Below are positions 46,701 through 52,177 of a DNA stretch of 64,000 nucleotides, piece after piece. How positions within the stretch are numbered: the first letter of the stretch is position 1; the number at the start of each line of letters is the position of its first letter. Both the position numbers and the translations under genes were made by a program. Origin of the DNA: Prevotella sp. (GTDB lineage: Bacteria; Bacteroidota; Bacteroidia; Bacteroidales; Bacteroidaceae); the NCBI GenBank assembly GCA_017651265.1, contig JAGCDO010000039.1, positions 1 to 64,000 on the forward strand, given 5' to 3'. A model generated the notes under the pieces. The model had not been told where the DNA came from. It made no database searches and saw nothing but the letters and a program-made list of their open reading frames with translations.

Positions 46701-46857
46701 CTACGCCCTGACCCTTTTCACTCTTGACGATGACAGATGCACCAATGAGCGATTCGCCAGTGCGAACATCAGAGATATGACCTGTGATCAGGTTCTGCGA
46801 GAAAGCCAACAGAGGGCTGATTGCAACGAAAGTTGCAATAAACAATCTTTTTACCAT
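43789..46857 (-). CDS. SusC-family TonB-linked outer-membrane transporter
   Basis: A 1022-residue SusC/RagA protein with signal peptide, N-terminal carboxypeptidase-like regulatory domain (GHISDVRTGESLIGASVIVK, about 25-95), plug domain with the TonB-box-like DEVVVVGYGVQKRKALTGSV (about 105-125) and ASAIYGSRGANGVIIVTTK, and a long barrel ending RTFTFGVKLSY. It imports the ligand captured by the SusD partner encoded 27 bp downstream. No anti-sigma/STN domain is present, so ECF control is not indicated. It is the second gene of the six-gene operon, 37 bp after the PstS-like gene. Ligand unknown. Confidence 0.95.
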   Translation of the reverse strand: MVKRLFIATFVAISPLLAFSQNLITGHISDVRTGESLIGASVIVKSEKGQGVVTDIDGNFSLQTKVEAPLTLRVEYVGYRPLDVDVYDFEEPVEIALIDNSNRIDEVVVVGYGVQKRKALTGSVTTVKNEELLQASTSFDNILGGAVAGLDATSSSGQPGASINIRIRGGNSINGGNEPLYVIDGVLIYNSNSATKTGVSYADSNFNPLASINPSDIESIEILKDVSASAIYGSRGANGVIIVTTKNGKRGRIKVDYGYSIGVANVRKTLDLLDAQQWGELYLDLATDAQKAATGVTPAVVSSWGKGTDWQDALFRSATTQQHQLSINGGSDNERFLISANYTDQQGVIRSTDFTRLGARINYERDIIKNITVGLKSNISKSSQKGSYSFGSYSNGFSGILEQALRTSPAVPIYNADGTYNYANPFEAGDFVRNGQTPNPIADLSEVDAETKVDNVLVSIFGSWEIVSGLRLRVQGSTNIINTRQNFFGPSTSTAGFNTQGYATIGSKRWESDQVETTLTWNKKWKAHEIEVLGGYTYQQEKSENVLAASANFANENLGYHSLQAGSQLITPESHFVTSVLYSGIGRINYSLLDRYHLTATLRADGSSRFAKNKKWGWFPSLGFSWNVNEESWLKSQKWIEDLKIRASIGTVGNQEIGDYRFLSTYAATHYYLGGGTKNTAYYRSGLGNDDLKWETTTSYDLGFDLSVLKGKLGFVFDYYHKKTSDLLLSIPVEQTTGFSSQLSNIGNVTNDGVEFAINATLIQQKDLSWNASANIAHNKNKVTSLGTQQNEIINGNQTIIRVGEALGTYYGWVFDGVVQKGDDLSKVPAPSNKTNVEYGDAKFVDQDGDGAVDQENDRVILGSAQPKFTYGFASQLRYKNWDLSFNFQGSYGNKLYNQLEQALESPNASYNASAKLANRWTENNANTTIPRAYALNLYNSYLDSRFIEDASYLRLKNIQVGYSFKPRLQNGSKLGVYLYASAQNLLTITNYSGFDPEYSGYVDRGTYPSARTFTFGVKLSY

Positions 46858-46894
46858 AAAACTATTACCTTTTTATTGTTTACACAATTACCTT

Positions 46895-47827
46895 CTAATT
46901 CTGTGCGGTAAGTGAGTTCTTAATCTTATCAATCTCAATCTGTGCTACCTTGTTGTCCAGATTCAGCAGTCCGTATTCATGGTTATACTTCGTACCATTG
47001 GTAAGCACCCACTGCAGGAACTGGTTCAGGGCCTCGTCACCCTCGTTGTAGCTCACTCCAATCTTCTCGATAGCCACTTCCGACACCCTGTCGTTTTCCA
47101 GGATGGCAATCAGTTCATCCAGTGTGGCCTTATCAGAGAAGTTCTCTTCGAGGTTCTTCTTTACGTCGATACCGATGATGGACAGATCGCTCTTTACATG
47201 TCGGCTCTGCAAGTCGAAGATATTGGGAAGGGCGTTGAACGATACACCGAGCGGATCCTTTGCCAAGGCAGTGTTCAGGAAGAGGTCATCTCCAGAGATG
47301 CGCTTGCCGCGGAAGTTACTGCTCTCCTCACCGAAGTTATGAGCGAAAGATGAGGCTACTGATGTAGCGTTGCTACCACTGTAAATAACGAGTTGTTCAA
47401 ACTGCTTGATTTTCTTTACGTCCTCGTCGAATTCGTCATCGAGGAAGAAAAGTTGCTTTAGCTTCTTCGAGTTCAGGTGCTTGCCTTCCAGCACTTTGGC
47501 AGCCTCACTACCGCTGGCTGTGATAGGCAGCACGGCGAACTCTCCAAAATAAACAATATGGCTAAAGTCTTTTGCATTACTCTCTTGATTGTCAAAAACG
47601 ATATTCAGGTCGATGCTACCCTGATTCTGATTACCTTTGGCGATCTGGAACTCTACGCCAGGTTGTGTTTTTGCATATTCTGTGATCCACTTCTCTACCA
47701 GCGGGCGGGCAAAACGTGGAGCTTTCACGTAGCGCACACTGCTCGTGTTGGTAGAATTACCCTCAGCCCAAATATGACTGATATTGATACTCAATAATAC
47801 TGCTATTGCCAATGCGATTCTTTTCAT
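46895..47827 (-). CDS. PstS-like periplasmic substrate-binding protein
   Basis: A 310-residue exported protein with signal peptide MKRIALAIAVLLSINISHIWA. It has the type II periplasmic binding protein pattern of PstS-like proteins: an N-terminal lobe, EFAVLPITASGSEAAKVLEGK near the hinge (resembling the P-loop used for phosphate), LVIYSGSNATSVASSFAH and a C-terminal QFLQWVLTNG helix as in PstS. No ABC permease is encoded nearby; instead a SusCD pair follows, so it may act as a periplasmic acceptor for the TonB-imported ligand. It is the first gene of the operon. A 59-codon upstream ORF with five Cys codons overlaps its start. Confidence 0.75.
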   Translation of the reverse strand: MKRIALAIAVLLSINISHIWAEGNSTNTSSVRYVKAPRFARPLVEKWITEYAKTQPGVEFQIAKGNQNQGSIDLNIVFDNQESNAKDFSHIVYFGEFAVLPITASGSEAAKVLEGKHLNSKKLKQLFFLDDEFDEDVKKIKQFEQLVIYSGSNATSVASSFAHNFGEESSNFRGKRISGDDLFLNTALAKDPLGVSFNALPNIFDLQSRHVKSDLSIIGIDVKKNLEENFSDKATLDELIAILENDRVSEVAIEKIGVSYNEGDEALNQFLQWVLTNGTKYNHEYGLLNLDNKVAQIEIDKIKNSLTAQN

Positions 47828-47942
47828 GACCTTTATTTTTTATTCTGTTTATACCTATTATATATACGCTCTCTCTCCTTGTCATTGCCATCATACAACA
47901 GCAACAACATCCTTGCATTTGCATTCGATTCATTGTCTTCAT
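47763..47942 (-). CDS. candidate cysteine-sensing leader ORF (poly-Cys uORF)
   Basis: A 59-codon open frame in the 5' leader of the PstS/SusCD operon, starting about 31 bp downstream of the -7 box. It reads MKTMNRMQMQG, then five consecutive Cys codons (TGT TGT TGC TGT TGT at 47909-47895), then MMAM. Of the first 20 residues, 12 are Cys or Met. It continues through the start codon of the PstS-like gene at 47827 and stops at 47763 in a different frame, a 65-nt overlap. This resembles the poly-cysteine leader ORFs described as cysteine-responsive attenuators in mycobacteria. Translation is inferred; no strong ribosome-binding site is obvious, as is usual in Bacteroidetes. Confidence 0.5.
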   Translation of the reverse strand: MKTMNRMQMQGCCCCCMMAMTRRESVYIIGINRIKNKGHEKNRIGNSSIIEYQYQSYLG

Positions 47943-47972
47943 AACTCAATCATATTGTTTAAAATCACGATG

Positions 47973-48003
47973 CAAAGGTACGGCGATTCCGGCATACCCA
48001 CAA
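47973..48003 (-). promoter_or_regulatory. promoter of the PstS/SusCD/OsmC/YtkA/TonB operon
   Basis: Minus-strand -7 TACCTTTG (47980-47973) and TTG (48003-48001) within GGGATTG, spaced 20 bp. The transcript would have a leader of about 140 nt containing the poly-Cys ORF. Confidence 0.75.
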
Positions 48004-48025
48004 TCCCGATGATGTGGCATTTCAT

Positions 48026-48043
48026 ATACCGCATATATGGTAG
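48026..48043. promoter_or_regulatory. ATACC-N8-GGTAG operator (PstS/SusCD operon)
   Basis: ATACC (48026-48030), GCATATAT, GGTAG (48039-48043): one mismatch from ATACC-N8-GGTAT. The gap to the -7 box is exactly 45 bp. Confidence 0.7.
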
Positions 48044-48058
48044 GTGTCCTTCATAAAC

Positions 48059-48123
48059 ACAAAAAAAGCGATGCGTCGCGCATAGAAACTTTAACCGACA
48101 ACAGTTTCAAACGGACGCATCGC
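48059..48123 (-). terminator. nested-stem terminator of the sulfur-carrier operon
   Basis: Minus-strand outer stem from GCGATGCGTC (48068-48077) and GACGCATCGC (48114-48123), with an inner stem GAAACT/AGTTTC, followed on the minus strand by a T run (A run at 48061-48067). It lies 35 bp past the JAMM peptidase stop codon. Confidence 0.85.
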
Positions 48124-48127
48124 GGAA

Positions 48128-48158
48128 TGATAATTTTCAATTGTCAATTATCAATTAT
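48128..48158. repeat. CAATTAT heptamer array
   Basis: Imperfect CAATTGT/CAATTAT units between the terminator and the JAMM peptidase stop codon. Confidence 0.7.
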
Positions 48159-48559
48159 TATAAGTGTACTTCCTTATCTACCACCTCTCCATTCAGAATC
48201 TTGAAGGAGTTCAGTTTCGGTTCTCCGTCAAGTAGTGAGAGGATGGCGTAGCGGATGGTAGGGTCGTTAGCCAGGCGCAGGTCTTCTTGTGAAGGCCGTG
48301 ATGGTGAGGCTGGATGACTGTGCCAGTTGGCGAGGATCTTCAGACCCTTGCTCCGTGCGTATCGCAATGCAGCGAACTGGTCCTTTGGCGCAAAAGAGAA
48401 ATGTTCCGAAGAGTGGTCGATATTCTCCATCCAGTAGTTCTCCGTTACGATGTCGCCCTCTTCCGTGCTGGTGCCCAGTAGGTAGCCGCATGATTCATTC
48501 GGCGCATCCTTCTTTGCCTGGTCTATCAGTTCTTCTATAATATGCTGTGGTATAATCAT
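48158..48559 (-). CDS. JAMM/MPN+ metallopeptidase (Mec/HcyD/QbsD-like)
   Basis: A 133-residue cytoplasmic zinc peptidase with the full JAMM set: E22 (in APNESCGYLLG), H80-S-H82 and D93 in the NWHSHPASPSRPSQED motif. Prokaryotic relatives next to sulfur carrier genes either cleave a cysteine or homocysteine adduct from the carrier (Mec) or remove residues blocking its C-terminal Gly-Gly (QbsD, HcyD). It is the third gene of the carrier/MoeB/JAMM operon, and the carrier here has five residues after its last glycine, so the unmasking role fits well. Catalytic residues are intact. Confidence 0.92.
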   Translation of the reverse strand: MIIPQHIIEELIDQAKKDAPNESCGYLLGTSTEEGDIVTENYWMENIDHSSEHFSFAPKDQFAALRYARSKGLKILANWHSHPASPSRPSQEDLRLANDPTIRYAILSLLDGEPKLNSFKILNGEVVDKEVHL

Positions 48560-48585
48560 CTTTAATTCTTCAATTCTTCAACTTT

Positions 48586-49392
48586 TCAATGTTTCAAGTC
48601 ACAAGCCGCCTGTTCGTAATCTATCAGGTGGTCGATGGTGGGGTTCGAACCGCAGATAGCGCACGAGTCGCGATGCTTCACCGGTACCGTACGGAACTGC
48701 ATGGTCTTGGCATCGAATGTCAGCAGACGGTTGGTCAGCAGCTCACCCACACCGGTAAAATACTTCAGAGTCTCGGCAGCCTGAATCGTACCTAACATTC
48801 CTGCGATGGCTCCCAGCACACCAGCCTGACTACAGGTTGGCACCGCTCCTACGGGAGGCGGCTCCTTAAACATGCAACGGTAGCAGGCAGTACCGGGAAG
48901 ATGTGTAAAGGTCTGTCCGTTGAAGCGCAGGATTCCTCCATGCGAGAACGCCTTTCCTGCCATCACGCAAGCATCGTTGATGAGGAACTTCACGGGGAAG
49001 TTGTCGGTACCGTCCACCACGAAGTCGTATTCCTTGATGATATCCAGCGCATTCGATGAGTCGAGGAACTCATAGTAGGTATCTACCTTCACATCGGGGT
49101 TGATGGCCTTGATCTTCTCTTCGGCACTCTTCACTTTCGGAATGCCGACATCCTTTGTGAAATGGATCACCTGTCGCTGCAGGTTACTCAGATCCACCAC
49201 ATCTGCATCTACAATACCGATGCGCCCGATGCCTGCTGCTGCTAAGTAGAGACTCACGGGAGCTCCCAAGCCGCCAGCACCCACCACGAGCACACGCGCG
49301 TTCATTATCTTCTCTTGTCCTTCAACACCCACATCCTGTAACAGGATATGTCGTGAGTACCGTTGTATCTGTTCTTCAGTAAAATCAATCAT
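48586..49392 (-). CDS. MoeB/ThiF/HesA-family adenylyltransferase
   Basis: A 268-residue E1-like enzyme that adenylates the C-terminal glycine of a ubiquitin-fold sulfur carrier. It has RYSRHILLQDVG, the nucleotide loop GAGGLG (38-43), the D-N-L-Q-R-Q segment and two zinc-type CxxC pairs (CYRC and CAIC). ATG 49392 (MIDFTEEQ) is the normal MoeB N-terminus; the frame also has a TTG at 49401 inside the heptamer repeat. It lies between the carrier and JAMM genes on the minus strand. It lacks a C-terminal rhodanese domain, so sulfur must come from another donor such as the desulfurase/TusA/DsrE set encoded divergently. Confidence 0.93.
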   Translation of the reverse strand: MIDFTEEQIQRYSRHILLQDVGVEGQEKIMNARVLVVGAGGLGAPVSLYLAAAGIGRIGIVDADVVDLSNLQRQVIHFTKDVGIPKVKSAEEKIKAINPDVKVDTYYEFLDSSNALDIIKEYDFVVDGTDNFPVKFLINDACVMAGKAFSHGGILRFNGQTFTHLPGTACYRCMFKEPPPVGAVPTCSQAGVLGAIAGMLGTIQAAETLKYFTGVGELLTNRLLTFDAKTMQFRTVPVKHRDSCAICGSNPTIDHLIDYEQAACDLKH

Positions 49393-49460
49393 AATTGTCA
49401 ATTATCAATTATCAATCATCAATTGTCAATTATCAATCATCAATTGTCAATTATCAATTA
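49386..49460. repeat. CAATTAT/CAATCAT heptamer array between carrier and moeB-like genes
   Basis: About ten 7-bp units (CAATTAT, CAATCAT, CAATTGT) fill the 54-bp gap and run into both genes: they encode the last residues and stop codon of the sulfur carrier and sit immediately upstream of the adenylyltransferase ATG. Confidence 0.88.
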
Positions 49461-49668
49461 CACTACCTCCTCCCATGAAGTAAAGGAAGTCCACCTTGTC
49501 GCCATCTTTCAGCTGGATCGTCTCCCAGTCTTCGCGCTCAGCAAACTCCTCGTTAACCTGTACGCTGACCATGTCAGGCTGCTGTACGTCACTTTGTTTG
49601 ATCAGTTCACTCACGTTGAGCGGCAGGCTCACTTCCTGCGCATCTCCGTTTACATAAATCTTTGCCAT
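49447..49668 (-). CDS. ThiS/MoaD-like sulfur carrier with masked Gly-Gly
   Basis: A 73-residue beta-grasp protein (MAKIYVNGDAQEVSLPLNVS, then LKDGDKVDFLYFMGGG). ThiS/MoaD/CysO proteins end in Gly-Gly, which is adenylated and converted to a thiocarboxylate. Here G66-G67-G68 is followed by SVIDN, so the end is blocked until cut. The last codons and stop come from the adjoining CAATTAT heptamer array, suggesting repeat DNA provided the extension. It is first in an operon with the MoeB-like enzyme and a JAMM peptidase that could remove the extension. HcyS of Wolinella (methionine synthesis) is the closest known parallel. Confidence 0.88.
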   Translation of the reverse strand: MAKIYVNGDAQEVSLPLNVSELIKQSDVQQPDMVSVQVNEEFAEREDWETIQLKDGDKVDFLYFMGGGSVIDN

Positions 49669-49703
49669 AACTCTGTCGGTTTAATAATGAATAAATTACG
49701 GTG

Positions 49704-49734
49704 CAAAGGTACGACCATTCCGTCAGCGCTGCAA
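49704..49734 (-). promoter_or_regulatory. promoter of the carrier/MoeB/JAMM operon
   Basis: Minus-strand -7 TACCTTTG (49711-49704) and TTG (49734-49732) within GGGATTG, spaced 20 bp. Confidence 0.75.
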
Positions 49735-49756
49735 TCCCATACCGATGGTAAATGGC

Positions 49757-49774
49757 ATACCATATCATGGGTAT
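49757..49774. promoter_or_regulatory. ATACC-N8-GGTAT operator between divergent sulfur operons
   Basis: ATACC (49757-49761), ATATCATG, GGTAT (49770-49774). It sits exactly 45 bp from the minus-strand -7 box and exactly 45 bp from the plus-strand -7 box at 49820. A shorter ATACC-N3-GGTA lies at 49739-49750. Confidence 0.8.
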
Positions 49775-49796
49775 GTAAAATGCCACAAATGGGCGA

Positions 49797-49827
49797 TTGC
49801 CCACATCATGGAAACCCCATATCTTTG
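49797..49827 (+). promoter_or_regulatory. promoter of the DsrE/TusA/encapsulin/desulfurase operon
   Basis: TTG (49797-49799) within GGCGATTG and -7 TATCTTTG (49820-49827), spaced 20 bp; 25 bp before the start codon. Confidence 0.75.
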
Positions 49828-49852
49828 CACCCAGATATTTAAACCGACAATT

Positions 49853-50332
49853 ATGGCAGAAAACAAGAAACTGAGCATCATCGCCTTCAGTGGCGATTTT
49901 GACAAGCTCACGGCTGTATTTACATTAGGTACAGGCGCTGCAGCAGTAGGGTACGAAGTAAACATCTTCTTCACTTTCTGGGGACTGGACGCTATCAAGC
50001 GCAAGCAGGGACGTTCGTTCACCGGTGGTAATTGGCTCACGAAGATTTTCGGTTTCATGATGGGTGGTCTGAAGGTGACACCAACCAGTCGCTTCAACTT
50101 CCTGGGTGCAGGACCGAAGATTTTCCGCTATCTCATGCGTAAGAATAATGTGGCTACGTTGGAGGAACTCGTAGAGGCCGCAAAGGCATTAGGTATTAAC
50201 CTGTATGCCTGTGAGATGGCAATGCACGTGTTAGGTCTGAAAAAGGAAGACTTTATTCCTGAGGTGAAGGATGTTCTCGGCGTAGCAACGTTCCTACAGT
50301 TAAGTGAGGGTGGACAAACCTTATTTATTTAA
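49853..50332 (+). CDS. DsrE-family sulfur-transfer protein
   Basis: A 159-residue DsrE/DsrF-like protein. LSIIAFSGDFDKLTAVFTLG and GYEVNIFFTFWGLDAI match the fold; LYACEMAMHVLG places a conserved cysteine at C120, the persulfide-carrying position of this family. A basic, hydrophobic middle (KIFGFMMGGLKV) is typical of the larger DsrE2-like proteins. ATG 49853 is set by the promoter at 49797-49827. It is the first gene of a five-gene operon with TusA, encapsulin shell, cysteine desulfurase and a PLP enzyme, so it probably relays sulfane sulfur from the encapsulated desulfurase. Confidence 0.88.
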   Translation: MAENKKLSIIAFSGDFDKLTAVFTLGTGAAAVGYEVNIFFTFWGLDAIKRKQGRSFTGGNWLTKIFGFMMGGLKVTPTSRFNFLGAGPKIFRYLMRKNNVATLEELVEAAKALGINLYACEMAMHVLGLKKEDFIPEVKDVLGVATFLQLSEGGQTLFI

Positions 50333-50359
50333 TTATAAACTCAACATTCATCATTTTTT

Positions 50360-50584
50360 ATGGCAACAAAAGTATTGGACATCACGAAAGAGCATTGTCC
50401 AATGACCTTCGTGAAGACAAAGATTGAGCTCTCGAAACTCAGCGAGGGCGATATTCTGGAAGTGCTGCTCGCAGAAGGCGAGCCTCTCGACAACGTGCCC
50501 CGTAACGCCAAAGAGCAGGGTTACAACGTACTGAGTGTGGAACACGTTGAAGGCACCACACACAAAGTGACTATAAAGAAATAA
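50360..50584 (+). CDS. TusA/SirA-like sulfur carrier protein
   Basis: A 74-residue TusA-family protein with the CP motif (C13-P14 in KEHCPMTFVKTK), the cysteine that carries persulfide, and the two-layer alpha/beta fold pattern (LSEGDILEVLLAEGE, GYNVLSVEHVEG). It accepts sulfur from a cysteine desulfurase and passes it to DsrE-type proteins or other acceptors. It lies 27 bp after the DsrE-like gene and 97 bp before the encapsulin gene. The 97-bp gap has repeated TTAACTTCTTT motifs but no clear promoter or terminator. Confidence 0.93.
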   Translation: MATKVLDITKEHCPMTFVKTKIELSKLSEGDILEVLLAEGEPLDNVPRNAKEQGYNVLSVEHVEGTTHKVTIKK

Positions 50585-50681
50585 TAATGTATAACCTTGG
50601 AGCAGAGAAGTATTGTCCTTTAACTTCTTTGTGAGCAAAGCGAGCAGTAACTTCATCTAACTCCTTTTAACTTCTTTAAAA

Positions 50682-52121
50682 ATGGCAGATTCTAATTTAC
50701 AGCGCAGTGTGACCACTGCTACCGCCAGGAAATTGGCGACCACTACCAAGACCGCCCCGCAGATGGGCAGTATCACCCCACGTTTACTCCTGAAGCTGTT
50801 GCCCTGGGTGCAGGTGTCAGGCGGCACCTTCCGTGTGAACCGCACCAAGGTGGAACTTCGTAAGAACGACCGTCTGCCCATCCAGTATGTGGATGGTGTA
50901 CCCACATTTACGGCCAAGGCCCTGAAAGCTATCCCCCTGTTCTCCGAGTTCGACGATGAGATCGTCAACCGTCTGGTGAACTCTTTCGAGGCGAAGGAGG
51001 TCGATGTGGATAAACTCTTCGTGGAGGAGGGCAAGGACAAGCAGCGCTTCTTCATCGTTGCTTCTGGTCAGGCAGAGGTGATCAGCAAAGGTTCTCATGG
51101 CGAGGAACTACGGATAGCGCTCTTAGGCGACGGTGAGTATTTCGGTGAGGCCGATGTGCTCGACGAGCAGGAATCTACCGTGTCGGTACGTGCCGTCACC
51201 CCCACTGTGTTCCTCGGACTGAAGCTAAAGGAGTTACTCAAGATCATCAAGGAGGTGCCCGACTTCCGTGATTCCTTCAACAAAGCTGTTGATAAGCAGC
51301 TGCGTCTGAAGGCTTCGGTGAACGACAACGGTGAGAAGCACATCGACCTGGTGAGCGGTCATGAGGAGGATAATATCATTCCCGAGACCTATATCGACTA
51401 CGAGGAGAATCCGAGGGAGTACAGTCTGAACACCCTGCAGACGGTGGTACGTGTACACACCCGTGTTTCTGATCTCTATAACAATCCTTACAGTCAGTTG
51501 GAAGAGCAGCTGCGCCTCTCTATCGAGAGCATCAAGGAGCGTCAGGAGTGGGAGCTCATCAACAACAAGAAGTTCGGTCTGCTGGCAGCAGTGAATCCTG
51601 CCTATCGTATCTCAGCACGTTACGGCTCACCCACACCCGATGATCTCGACGAACTGTTGAGTCTGGTATGGAAGGAACCTGCCTTCTTCATCGCCCATCC
51701 GCGTGCCATTGCTGCCTTTGAACGTGAGTGCACATGGCGTGGTGTACCCCCTGTTACGACCGATCTCTACGGTACGAAAGTCATTTTGTGGCGCGGCGTA
51801 CCCCTGATTCCTTCTGATAAGGTAGAGGTTGAAGGTCAGTATCTCACAGGTCGTGGGGTAGGAACCACCAAGATCATCCTTGTGCGTACCGGCGAGCAGA
51901 ACCAGGGAGTCATCGGTCTGCACCAGAGCGGCATCCCGGGTGAGATAGCACCATCACTCAGTGCCCGTCTGATGGGACTCGACAAGTTCGGTGTGGCAGC
52001 CTATCTGCTCACGAAGTACTTCTCGTTGGCAGCCCTTACCGACGACGCTATCGCCGTACTGGAGAACGTTGAGGTAGGATACTATCACGACTATCAGCAT
52101 CGTAACGCTGTAGAGAAATAA
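50682..52121 (+). CDS. family 2 encapsulin shell protein with inserted cNMP-binding-like domain
   Basis: A 479-residue HK97-fold shell protein. Residues 1-53 (ARKLATTTKTAPQMGSITPR, LLPWVQVSGGTFRVNR) and 237-479 (YIDYEENPREYSL, HTRVSDLYNNPY, SIKERQEWELINN, PTPDDLDELLSLVWKEPAFF) follow SrpI-type family 2 encapsulins. Between them, about 60-230 is an insertion with a cyclic-nucleotide-binding-like fold (IPLFSEFDDEIVNRLV at 84-99, GEYFGEADV at 151-159). Its phosphate cassette lacks the usual Arg (DEQESTVSVRA), so ligand binding is doubtful. By layout this is family 2B, yet the next gene is a cysteine desulfurase with a cargo-like extension. It should assemble into a protein nanocompartment. Confidence 0.93.
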   Translation: MADSNLQRSVTTATARKLATTTKTAPQMGSITPRLLLKLLPWVQVSGGTFRVNRTKVELRKNDRLPIQYVDGVPTFTAKALKAIPLFSEFDDEIVNRLVNSFEAKEVDVDKLFVEEGKDKQRFFIVASGQAEVISKGSHGEELRIALLGDGEYFGEADVLDEQESTVSVRAVTPTVFLGLKLKELLKIIKEVPDFRDSFNKAVDKQLRLKASVNDNGEKHIDLVSGHEEDNIIPETYIDYEENPREYSLNTLQTVVRVHTRVSDLYNNPYSQLEEQLRLSIESIKERQEWELINNKKFGLLAAVNPAYRISARYGSPTPDDLDELLSLVWKEPAFFIAHPRAIAAFERECTWRGVPPVTTDLYGTKVILWRGVPLIPSDKVEVEGQYLTGRGVGTTKIILVRTGEQNQGVIGLHQSGIPGEIAPSLSARLMGLDKFGVAAYLLTKYFSLAALTDDAIAVLENVEVGYYHDYQHRNAVEK

Positions 52122-52130
52122 AAAAAGACT

Positions 52131-52160
52131 CCCCCCAACCCCTCCCTGTGAGGGAGGGGA
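52131..52160. other. GC-rich hairpin between shell and cargo genes
   Basis: CCCCTCCCT (52139-52147) and AGGGAGGGG (52151-52159) form a 9-bp stem with a 3-nt loop in the 56-bp gap. No U run follows, so it is not a standard terminator on the plus strand. It resembles the GC-rich dispersed repeats elsewhere and may affect the ratio of shell to cargo expression. Confidence 0.7.
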
Positions 52161-52177
52161 GTAAATATACGTAGTTT

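Noticed and set aside
47784-48056. 90-codon plus-strand frame over the PstS operon promoter
   Set aside because: Antisense to a well-supported promoter, operator and leader; composition is not protein-like.
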